A stretch of DNA of 64,000 nt, from assembly GCF_017353185.1 (NCBI RefSeq), contig NZ_JAFMYV010000003.1, positions 62,001 to 126,000 of the forward strand, read 5' to 3'. The translations under genes and the position numbers were made by a program. The DNA is from Fibrella rubiginis (GTDB lineage: Bacteria > Bacteroidota > Bacteroidia > Cytophagales > Spirosomataceae). Positions 6,826 through 14,551 of the stretch are shown here, piece by piece (position 1 is the stretch's first letter; the number at the start of each line of letters is the position of its first letter). Under the pieces are notes generated by a model. The model made no database searches and was not told the origin of the DNA. It saw only the letters and a program-made list of their open reading frames with translations.

Positions 6826-9759
6826 ATGTTACTTCATTACAAACCAGGCCGGTGGGGGGCAGTTGCTCTTCTTTGGCTTCTCAGCGTAGCCGTGGGCTTC
6901 GCGCAGGGCGTGCAGGGGCGCGTGACCGACACCAAAACCAATTCTTCATTGCCCGGCGTGACCGTCTTTGTGGTCGGTACCAACACGGGGGCTTCTACAG
7001 ATGCCGATGGGAATTATACCATCAGGCTCAATCCGGGTACGTATACGCTGCGCTTTTCCTTTGTGGGCTACGACAACATAGAACGCCCCGTCACCGTGAC
7101 AGAGTCGGGCAACGCGACCGTCAACGTGTCGCTGGGCGAAGGACTGGCCAGTCTGGACGAAGTGGTGGTCATTGGCTCACGCGCCGCCACCGCCCGCAGC
7201 AACATCCAAACGCCGGTGCCCGTCGATGTGATTGGCGCGAAAGAAATGCGTTCCTACGCCCAAACCGACGTAACGCAGATTCTGAACTTCATTGCGCCCT
7301 CGTTTAGCTCGAACCGGCAGGCCGTATCCGATGGTACCGACCACATCGACCCAGCCTCTCTGCGCGGCCTGGGCCCCGATCAGGTGCTGGTGCTGGTAAA
7401 CGGCAAGCGGCGGCACAACACGGCCCTTGTGAACATCAACGGCACCTTTGGCCGGGGGACGGTAGGTACCGACATGAACGCGATTCCCGTGGCAGCCATT
7501 GAACGGATCGAGGTGCTGCGCGATGGGGCAGCGGCGCAATACGGCTCGGATGCCATTGCCGGGGTGATCAACATTGTATTAAAGAAAAATACGCCCTGGA
7601 GCGTGTCAGCACAGTATGGGCAGTCGGCCAGCCATAGTAACGAACTGAACAAGTCGTTTACGGATGGCAAAACGGTGCAGGTCGATCTGAGCAAAGGTTT
7701 CCAGATCGGGCAGAAAGGTTTTGTCAGCTTTGGGGCGCAATACCTGGACCGGGGAGCCACCAACCGCGGCGGCATCGACACACGGCCACTGCTCTACTCG
7801 ACTCTGCCGACGCGGGGAGCTACCGAAACAGATGCCGACTTCCAGGTACGGTATGCCGCGCTTAAAACCACCGACGACGCCAAAGCGCAGGCGGCGGGGC
7901 TGGACCGCAACAACATGCGGGTGGGCAATGCACAACTACGCAACATCGGGTTTATGGCTAATGGGCAGTTTGCGGTCAGCCCCCAGACAGACGTGTATTT
8001 TCAGACGGGCCTGACCAACAAACTGGGTACCGGCGCGGCTTTTTACCGGTTGCCCTCGCAGGCTACGCAGAGTGATCTGACGCTGTACCCGAACGGTTTC
8101 CTGCCCCTCATCAACACCAACGTATACGACATATCGGGGTCGGTGGGTGCGAAAGGGCAGTTTGGTACCGGCTGGCGGTGGGACCTGAGCAACACCTACG
8201 GCGGCAACAGCATCCGGTTCGACATCAGCAACACCCTCAACGCGTCGCTACCGCTGGGCACCAGTCCGTCGTCGTTCTATGCGGGCACGTTGCAGTTTGC
8301 GCAGAACACCAGCAACCTCGACATCAGCCGCCGGTTTGCGCTGGGGGGCAGCACGTCGCGGGGCATCAACACGGCGTTTGGCGTCGAACACCGGATCGAC
8401 AATTTCCGCATCACGCCGGGTGAAGAACTGTCGTACTCGCGCGGTTTCCCCGACGGGCAGAATTTCCGGGGCAACAACGCGGCAGGGGCGCAGGGTTTTC
8501 CGGGCTACAAGCCGTCGAATGCGGTGAACAAGTCGCGCAACAACACGGGCGTGTATGCCGACGTGGAGGCCGAACTGGGACCGCGCCTATTGCTGGAAGC
8601 CGCAGGCCGTTACGAGAATTACAGCGATTTTGGGCCGAATTTCTCGTATAAAGCCACCGGTCGCCTGTCGCTCATTGAAGACCTGGCCCTGCGCGGGGCG
8701 GTGGCCACAGGCTTCCGGGCGCCGAGTCTGCACCAGCGGTATTTCAACAGCGAGAGCACGCAGTTTGTCAACAGTGTACCGCGGCAGGTGCTGACGGTAA
8801 ACAACGACAGCCCCATTGTGGGCTTGTTTGGCGTGGGTAGTCTGCGGCCCGAACTCTCGAAAAGCTACAGCCTGGGCCTGACCGGCAAACGGGGTAGCTT
8901 CTCCTTTACGGTAGATGCGTACCAGATCGACATCACGAACCGGATTGTGTTTTCGAGCCAGTTCAACCGCGAATCGGGCAACCTGAACGTTGGTACGGTC
9001 AACCAGATTCTGAACACCGTTGACCCCGTTCAGGTCATTACCCAACCCACCGGCACCACGGCGCAGGTGGCCAACATCAATACGGTGCAGTTCTTCACCA
9101 ATGCCATTAACACCACCACGCGCGGTATCGACATTGTCCTGAACGAACGGATACGATTTGGCGCTAACACACTGACACTGAGCGTCGCCGCCAATTTCAA
9201 CAAGACACTAGTCACCAACATTGCCGTACCCACCGAGCTGTCGAGCAACACGGCGGTGGCGAATAGTTTGTTCGACCGGCAGGAACGGTCACGGTTCGAG
9301 AGTTCGGTGCCCCGCAGCAAAATCAACCTGAGTGCGGGCTATGCGTTCGGTCGCTGGAATGTGTTTGCGCGGTCGGTGCGGTTCGGCGAGGTCACGTACC
9401 TCAGCCCCACCTCACCTTACCTGCCCAATGGTAACCGCACGCAGGTAGCGGGCCAGGATTATCCGTTTGAAAACGACCAGACGTTTTCGGCCAAATGGAT
9501 TACCGATCTGACCGTGAGCTACAATGTGACCAAAGCTGCGCAGCTTCAGGTGGGGGCCAATAACCTCTTCGACGTGTACCCTGACCGTCTTTATATCAAC
9601 CCGCGCAACAATGCCAGTAACCTGTCGGGCCTTGCGTCGCAGAGCTACAGTGGTGCTTTAGACAATACCTCCAACGGGCGGTTTGTTTACAGTCGCGCCG
9701 TGCAGCAATTCGGGTTTAATGGCCGGTTTGTGTTCGCCAGAGCCAGTTACAGCTTCTAG
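6826..9759 (+). CDS. TonB-dependent outer-membrane receptor with carboxypeptidase-like domain
   Basis: A roughly 977-residue receptor that would import a large or scarce ligand across the outer membrane, driven by TonB. The ATG at 6826 gives a signal peptide ending SVAVGFAQG; the ATG at 6793 and a TTG at 6763 are possible longer starts. After the signal come a carboxypeptidase-regulatory-like beta-sandwich (GVQGRVTDTKTNSSLPGVTV), a plug domain (DVIGAKEMRSYAQTDVTQIL, VLRDGAAAQYGSDAIAGVIN) and a beta-barrel ending in an aromatic residue (ASYSF). No SusD partner follows, so it is not a SusC-type glycan importer. The ligand is unknown. A hairpin terminator ends the gene. Confidence 0.93.
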   Translation: MLLHYKPGRWGAVALLWLLSVAVGFAQGVQGRVTDTKTNSSLPGVTVFVVGTNTGASTDADGNYTIRLNPGTYTLRFSFVGYDNIERPVTVTESGNATVNVSLGEGLASLDEVVVIGSRAATARSNIQTPVPVDVIGAKEMRSYAQTDVTQILNFIAPSFSSNRQAVSDGTDHIDPASLRGLGPDQVLVLVNGKRRHNTALVNINGTFGRGTVGTDMNAIPVAAIERIEVLRDGAAAQYGSDAIAGVINIVLKKNTPWSVSAQYGQSASHSNELNKSFTDGKTVQVDLSKGFQIGQKGFVSFGAQYLDRGATNRGGIDTRPLLYSTLPTRGATETDADFQVRYAALKTTDDAKAQAAGLDRNNMRVGNAQLRNIGFMANGQFAVSPQTDVYFQTGLTNKLGTGAAFYRLPSQATQSDLTLYPNGFLPLINTNVYDISGSVGAKGQFGTGWRWDLSNTYGGNSIRFDISNTLNASLPLGTSPSSFYAGTLQFAQNTSNLDISRRFALGGSTSRGINTAFGVEHRIDNFRITPGEELSYSRGFPDGQNFRGNNAAGAQGFPGYKPSNAVNKSRNNTGVYADVEAELGPRLLLEAAGRYENYSDFGPNFSYKATGRLSLIEDLALRGAVATGFRAPSLHQRYFNSESTQFVNSVPRQVLTVNNDSPIVGLFGVGSLRPELSKSYSLGLTGKRGSFSFTVDAYQIDITNRIVFSSQFNRESGNLNVGTVNQILNTVDPVQVITQPTGTTAQVANINTVQFFTNAINTTTRGIDIVLNERIRFGANTLTLSVAANFNKTLVTNIAVPTELSSNTAVANSLFDRQERSRFESSVPRSKINLSAGYAFGRWNVFARSVRFGEVTYLSPTSPYLPNGNRTQVAGQDYPFENDQTFSAKWITDLTVSYNVTKAAQLQVGANNLFDVYPDRLYINPRNNASNLSGLASQSYSGALDNTSNGRFVYSRAVQQFGFNGRFVFARASYSF

Positions 9760-9766
9760 ACCCGGT

Positions 9767-9809
9767 TCTGCTGCTCACCGTTTCCGGCTTTCGGGTGGTG
9801 AGCAGCAGA
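9767..9809. terminator. Bidirectional hairpin terminator
   Basis: A perfect 13-bp stem (9767-9779 with 9797-9809; TCTGCTGCTCACC) with a 17-base loop lies between the convergent ends of the TonB receptor and the hydrolase genes. There is no clear T-run, so factor-assisted termination is possible. Confidence 0.6.
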
Positions 9810-9816
9810 CGCCCGG

Positions 9817-10602
9817 CTACCTGGCCTTAAAAAACTGATCGACTTTGCGGTTGAATTCGTCGGCGTGGTCAATGAGCGTGGCGTGGCCGCTGTCGGGTAA
9901 AATCCAGAGTTGGGCGTGGGGAATATGCTGGAAAATAGCCACCGTATGCTGCGCCACGATCACGTCGCGGTCGCCCGCCACAATCAGCGACGGGCAACGA
10001 ACAGCCTGCAGGGCTGTAAACGGAATGTTGGGCTGTAGCACGTCGAGAACAAACACTTTCCAGTCGTTCTTTTCTTTCGCCGTAGTCAGCACTTTATCCC
10101 TGTTTTGGGTATAAGCCTTCTGCTGCTGTTTCCATAGCGACGGCACCAACGCGGTTGAATCGGGCGTGATATTGGCGCCCGTAGCAACCAGCCGACGTAC
10201 CTTCCGGGGGTGGCGCAGGGCTAACAACAGGGCATTGATACCCCCGTCGCTCCACCCAATCACGTCTGCCGAATCGACCTTCATCGTGGTGAGCAGGGCC
10301 GCAAAGTCGTCGGCCATCATCTCGAAGCTAAGCGAATCGCCAGGGTCAACAGACTTGCCATGCGCCCGGCTATCGACCGCAATGACACGGCGGCTTTTGG
10401 CGAAGTAGGGAATGGTTTTGCTAAAATCGTTCAGGCTACCCCCGTTGCCGTGAATAAGCAGCAACGGCTTCCCTGCACCGTATTCTTCCACATACAGCTT
10501 TACCCTGTTTACGGCATAGTATTTCCCCACTTTGGCATTGTTGCCGTAGGGTATCTGCGCCAGCGTGGGCAGGGTCAGCAGAAGAAGCAAAACGATTTTC
10601 AT
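9817..10602 (-). CDS. Secreted alpha/beta hydrolase
   Basis: This 261-residue protein starts with a signal peptide (MKIVLLLLLTLPTLAQ) and has an alpha/beta hydrolase fold: oxyanion region LLLIHGNGGSL, nucleophile elbow VIGWSDGG, acid AGDRDVI and catalytic histidine DSGHATL. The full Ser-Asp-His triad is visible, so an esterase or related hydrolase acting in the periplasm is likely. Its start overlaps the end of the upstream DinB-like gene by four bases (ATGA type), so the two are translationally coupled. The substrate cannot be read from the sequence. Confidence 0.9.
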   Translation of the reverse strand: MKIVLLLLLTLPTLAQIPYGNNAKVGKYYAVNRVKLYVEEYGAGKPLLLIHGNGGSLNDFSKTIPYFAKSRRVIAVDSRAHGKSVDPGDSLSFEMMADDFAALLTTMKVDSADVIGWSDGGINALLLALRHPRKVRRLVATGANITPDSTALVPSLWKQQQKAYTQNRDKVLTTAKEKNDWKVFVLDVLQPNIPFTALQAVRCPSLIVAGDRDVIVAQHTVAIFQHIPHAQLWILPDSGHATLIDHADEFNRKVDQFFKAR

Positions 10603-11135
10603 AAATGTGAGGGTAACCCTAGCACCATGACCTGATCATAGTGCCGGTTGATGTGGAAACGCAGGAACTCGAACCGCTGGCGAACGTCGAGAGGGCCGGA
10701 GATGGGGTGCGGATGAATGAGCGTTTCCCAATCTTCGTGGACCAGGGCGTGGCCCAGGTCCGTTAGCGGCTGCTGCAAACTCGCCAGCGCCGACAGCCAG
10801 AACGCCGACGGACCACCCATGCGCGGAGCGGCAATGGCTGGTACCACTTCTTTGGGCTGCCAGGTGCGGGCCACAATCTCTTCAATAGGCAACCCCCTGT
10901 GCACCAATTCACCCGTCCAGACGGGCGTACCGGCCTGTTTGGCGTGGAAAGCCCGCCACATACCCCAAATACCCCCGTGTTCGGCCCAGTAGAGGTGTTC
11001 GGTATTATCAACCGCGCTCCACACTTCGGCGGCGGGTTTCCAGTGAGCCTGCTCTTCGGTCAGTTTAGCAACGGCATCGATGTAGCGCGTTCGGGCAAGG
11101 GCTACGTCGTGCAGGAGTTGGTCAATGGCATTCAT
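10599..11135 (-). CDS. DinB-like domain protein
   Basis: This 178-residue protein fits the DinB/YfiT four-helix-bundle superfamily: an N-terminal helix (MNAIDQLLHDVALARTRY), EHLYWAEHGGIW, and a C-terminal RFEFLRFHINRHYDQV. The histidines near 48 and in FHINRH are in the usual metal-binding places. Members include metal-dependent thiol-transferases, but most have no assigned reaction. It is the first gene of a two-gene operon with the secreted hydrolase and diverges from the sugar kinase at 11,208. Confidence 0.82.
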   Translation of the reverse strand: MNAIDQLLHDVALARTRYIDAVAKLTEEQAHWKPAAEVWSAVDNTEHLYWAEHGGIWGMWRAFHAKQAGTPVWTGELVHRGLPIEEIVARTWQPKEVVPAIAAPRMGGPSAFWLSALASLQQPLTDLGHALVHEDWETLIHPHPISGPLDVRQRFEFLRFHINRHYDQVMVLGLPSHL

Positions 11136-11207
11136 AGGGGCGAATTTTCTGACTAATTACCGTTTTTCGCGTTTCATTACAACGCGCTATTGATAAAGCG
11201 TATGCTC

Positions 11208-12680
11208 ATGCCCACCTCCGTTTACATCGGCGTCGATATTGGCACCACCAATTTGAAAGCACTGGCCATTCACGCCCGCAGCAGTGCCATTGTGGCCCAC
11301 GCCGCCCGACCCGTGGAAACGCTGTCGCCAAAGCCGGATTTCGCCGAACAAAACCCGGATCAGCTTTGGGGCCTGTTGCTGGAAGCCATGACTGAACTTG
11401 ACAAAGAGCTGCCTGATTCTGTGACTATTGCGGGGGTTTGTTTCAGCACGGCCATGCACAGTCTGCTGGCCGTCGATGAGGCGGGTAAGCCTCTTACCAA
11501 CGCCCTGATCTGGTCTGACAACCGCGCGGTGCAGGAGGCTGCAACGATCAAAAAAGACCATGCCGACCTGTACCAGAGTATCGGCGTGCCTATTCACCCC
11601 ATGTTGCCACTGTGTAAGCTGGCGTGGTTTGGTCGGACAAACCCGCGTCTGCTGAAACGCGCTACCCGCTGGATTTCCCTTAAAGAATACATCTGGTGGA
11701 AGCTGACTGGCCGCTACGAAATCGACTACGCCATGGCGGGGGCAACGGGCCTGTTCAACAGTCCGAAGGGCGTCTGGCACACGCCCGTCCTTACGCTGGC
11801 AGGCGTTCATACTGAGCAGCTATCGACCCCCGTCGATACGACCCATACAGTGCCCTACAACCCTCCGGCCAATGGGGCAATGCCGGGCCTTCGGGCGGGG
11901 GTTCCGCTGGTCATCGGGGCCTCAGACGGGTGTTTGGCTAACGTGGGGGCGGGGGCACTGGAGCCGGGCATTACCACCATCACCATCGGCACAAGCGGGG
12001 CCGTGCGGCGCACCAGTCCGCGCCCCATCCGCGACGCGCAGGCCCGGCTGTTTTCCTACATGCTGCATCACGGCAACCGGCAGCAGCCCACGCTCTATGC
12101 CGTGGGCGGACCCACCAACAACGGGGCCAACGTACTGCAATGGGTAGCAGAGAAACTACTGCACTTGCCTGTTGATGAAGCACTTAAACAAGCCGCCGAC
12201 ATACCAGCAGGGGCCGATGGGCTGTTGTTTCTGCCTTACCTGCACGGCGAACGGGCACCGCTTTGGGATGCCTCCGTGCGAGGGTCGTTTCGGGGTTTAG
12301 ACTATGCCCACTCGTCGGCGCACATGGCGCGGGCGGCGCTGGAAGGGGTGCTGTTCAACCTCCGCCGTATCGACCTGTTGCTGGCCCGCCACGCCGGTCC
12401 CACCCGCGTGATTCATGCCAACGGTGGTTTTGCCCAATCGCCCTATTGGGTGCAGATGATGGCCGACATTTTTGGGGTACCCGTACGGCTCAATGCCAGC
12501 AACGAAAGCAGCGGCATCGGTGCGGCCATGATGGCCCGTTTCGCCCTCGCCGAACCGCCCACGACCCTGGCCGAGTTGGCTAAAACAGTTCATTTTGGGC
12601 AGACATTTACCCCCAACCCCGCCACCGTAAAGGGCTATCAGCAGCAGTACAAACAGTTCGAGGCCTTGATTGGGGGGTGA
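11208..12680 (+). CDS. FGGY family carbohydrate kinase, gluconokinase type
   Basis: A roughly 490-residue sugar kinase with the ASKHA fold. The N-terminal phosphate loop VYIGVDIGTTNLKALA, the substrate-side motif NALIWSDNRA, the C-domain GASDGCLANVGAGAL with TITIGTSGAVR, and the adenosine-site region ANGGFAQSPYWVQMMADIFG are all present. The GTSGAVR pattern is closest to gluconokinases, which make 6-phosphogluconate from gluconate in the cytoplasm. Starts at 11,202 and 11,208 are both plausible; the second is nearest the conserved strand. No gluconate permease or dehydrogenase lies beside it, so the substrate call is moderate. Confidence 0.87.
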   Translation: MPTSVYIGVDIGTTNLKALAIHARSSAIVAHAARPVETLSPKPDFAEQNPDQLWGLLLEAMTELDKELPDSVTIAGVCFSTAMHSLLAVDEAGKPLTNALIWSDNRAVQEAATIKKDHADLYQSIGVPIHPMLPLCKLAWFGRTNPRLLKRATRWISLKEYIWWKLTGRYEIDYAMAGATGLFNSPKGVWHTPVLTLAGVHTEQLSTPVDTTHTVPYNPPANGAMPGLRAGVPLVIGASDGCLANVGAGALEPGITTITIGTSGAVRRTSPRPIRDAQARLFSYMLHHGNRQQPTLYAVGGPTNNGANVLQWVAEKLLHLPVDEALKQAADIPAGADGLLFLPYLHGERAPLWDASVRGSFRGLDYAHSSAHMARAALEGVLFNLRRIDLLLARHAGPTRVIHANGGFAQSPYWVQMMADIFGVPVRLNASNESSGIGAAMMARFALAEPPTTLAELAKTVHFGQTFTPNPATVKGYQQQYKQFEALIGG

Positions 12681-12782
12681 GGCCAGGGGCTGGTCAAGAT
12701 GCCCTATCCTGATCGGCTACGATCCTTTCCTCCCTCCTCCTTTTCTCCGTATCTTCCCCAAAAATAGACCCCCGTACCACTC

Positions 12783-13433
12783 ATGGATTTTCTCAATACC
12801 CTGTTGCTTCTCACGGTTGGCGTGGCGGGTGGCGTTGGCCTCACCACGCTGCTGCGCCCAAAGCCAGCTACGGCCGTTACCGACGTGCGCCACGAGTCGA
12901 CATTGCTACTGGAGCGGATCGAAAAGGTGTTTAAGGTGGTCATGGCCGAGGGGTACTTTTCGGAGATCTATAATTACCAGGATCAGAAGACGTTCCTGTA
13001 CGTGTTCAGCGACCCCAAAAAGGCTATGATCATCGCCAAGTCGAAGGTGCTGGTAGGCTTCGATTTCCAGAAAGTACGGTTTCGTCTGCCCGAAGCCACG
13101 GGAGGCCAGCCCGGCGATAAAACGCTGGTGGTGGAAGCCTTTCCCGAACCCGAAATCCTGTCGATTGATACCGATTATAAGTTCTACGACATACAGTCGG
13201 GCATTTTGAATCATTTTAGCAGCGAGACCTATACCAGTATCCTCGACGACGCTAAACAGGCCATGCAAACCCGCGCCATGGAGAGCGACCTGCCCCGCAT
13301 TGCCAACAATCAGATTCAGTACATGATGTACCAGCTCGCCGGGTCGATGGGCTGGGCACTGCAACTCCCCGAAGGCGACCAACGCAAAATTGAGGCGCTG
13401 GACGAGGGGAAGGGAATTGAGGATATTCAATGA
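12783..13433 (+). CDS. DUF4230 domain protein
   Basis: This 216-residue protein has an N-terminal membrane anchor (about residues 5-23) followed by a DUF4230 domain: VFKVVMAEGYFSEIYNY, KTFLYVFSDPKKAMIIAKSKVLVGFDF and a C-terminal helix with FGW-like spacing (GWALQLPEGD). The function of the family is not known. Its stop codon overlaps the start of the next gene in an ATGA arrangement and lies inside the left arm of a 49-bp palindrome. Confidence 0.85.
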   Translation: MDFLNTLLLLTVGVAGGVGLTTLLRPKPATAVTDVRHESTLLLERIEKVFKVVMAEGYFSEIYNYQDQKTFLYVFSDPKKAMIIAKSKVLVGFDFQKVRFRLPEATGGQPGDKTLVVEAFPEPEILSIDTDYKFYDIQSGILNHFSSETYTSILDDAKQAMQTRAMESDLPRIANNQIQYMMYQLAGSMGWALQLPEGDQRKIEALDEGKGIEDIQ

Positions 13434-13539
13434 ATAATGAACCATGTACAATAAGGTCCGACAGGCCGGTTTCGCGCTCTGATTGGACTACGCGAAACCG
13501 GCCTGTCGGACCTTATTGTACATGGTTCATTATTCATTG
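13428..13539. repeat. Perfect 49-bp inverted repeat, ATTGTACAT family, copy 2
   Basis: Arms 13,428-13,476 and 13,491-13,539 are exact reverse complements over 49 bases with a 14-base centre. The outer part of each arm matches the repeat at 1113-1241; the inner part (GGTCCGACAGGCCGGTTTCG) is specific to this copy. The element covers the DUF4230 stop codon and the next gene's ATG and first ~37 codons. It would fold into a very stable hairpin in the mRNA. Confidence 0.92.
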
Positions 13540-14551
13540 TACATTCATCCTCCTCACCTGTCAGACCGAAACGCGGCACCTAACACCGCCGACGCCTGCG
13601 TTTTACCACTGGAAAAGCACCTTCGCCCCTACCCCGTCTGACAGTATCGTTTTGCGCGAAACAGGCACCCATACATTGTACGTACGGTTTTTCGATGTCG
13701 ATTGGGATGACGCGACTCAGCAAGCCATGCCCAAAGCAATGGTGATTTTTCGGGTAAAACCAACCGTAGCGCAGGTAGTGCCAGTGGTGTTCATCACCAA
13801 CCAAACTTTGCTGCACCTGTCGCCTACGGGTGTACCGGCGCTGGCCCGGAAGCTGGTGCAGAAGGTGCAGCAAATGGCAGCAAAACAGTGTATTCCGTAT
13901 CAGGAAATTCAACTTGACTGTGACTGGACACGGAGCAGCCGAAGCCGCTATTTTGCACTACTGCGCGCCATTCAGCAGGAGGCCAAGGTGCCGTTGTCGG
14001 CCACAATCCGGCTACATCAGGTGAAATTTGTGGCGCAGACGGGGGTGCCGCCCGTGGCGCGGGGTATGCTCATGGCCTACAACATGACCGACTGGAAACG
14101 CCCCGGCACCCGCAATTCCATCCTTGACCTGACCGAACTGCGTCGCTACACGCCCTACCTGCCCGGCTACCCCCTCCCGCTCGATCTGGCCCTGCCCCTG
14201 TTTCGGTGGACGGTGGTGTTCCGCAACAACCGGGTGATGACACTGCTCAACAACGTAGACGGGAATGCGCTGCATGCCCAAACCGCACTTACTCCCCAAC
14301 CCGATTCCACGCGCTTTGTGGTAACCCGCGATACCATGGCCCTGGGCATCTCGCTGCGCAGGGGCGATCTGCTACGCACAGAAGCCTGCCGGCCAGTGGA
14401 TTTAGAGGCAGCCAAAGCGCTTGTTCTGGCGCAATTGCCAGATCAAAAACGTACGTTTACATTCTACCACCTCGATGCTGCCGTTCTCAATGCCTACCCC
14501 CCTGCTACCCTCAAAAAGCTCATTTTATCACCGCCTGATCAAGCTCCGTAG
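13430..14551 (+). CDS. Putative lipoprotein of unknown function
   Basis: I do not recognise the family. The ORF is 373 codons; the only in-frame ATG near the 5' end is at 13,430, overlapping the upstream stop. Its first ~37 codons are coded by the palindrome, and the hydrophobic stretch WFIIHCTFILLTCQ comes from the repeat's right arm and ends in a lipobox-like LLTC. The mature part has alternating beta and helix segments with VVFITNQTLL, IPYQEIQLDCDWTRSSRSRY, and MLMAYNMTDWKR, which resemble a TIM-barrel-like layout. The next gene overlaps its 3' end, so the two are probably co-translated. Confidence 0.65.
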   Translation: MNNEPCTIRSDRPVSRSDWTTRNRPVGPYCTWFIIHCTFILLTCQTETRHLTPPTPAFYHWKSTFAPTPSDSIVLRETGTHTLYVRFFDVDWDDATQQAMPKAMVIFRVKPTVAQVVPVVFITNQTLLHLSPTGVPALARKLVQKVQQMAAKQCIPYQEIQLDCDWTRSSRSRYFALLRAIQQEAKVPLSATIRLHQVKFVAQTGVPPVARGMLMAYNMTDWKRPGTRNSILDLTELRRYTPYLPGYPLPLDLALPLFRWTVVFRNNRVMTLLNNVDGNALHAQTALTPQPDSTRFVVTRDTMALGISLRRGDLLRTEACRPVDLEAAKALVLAQLPDQKRTFTFYHLDAAVLNAYPPATLKKLILSPPDQAP

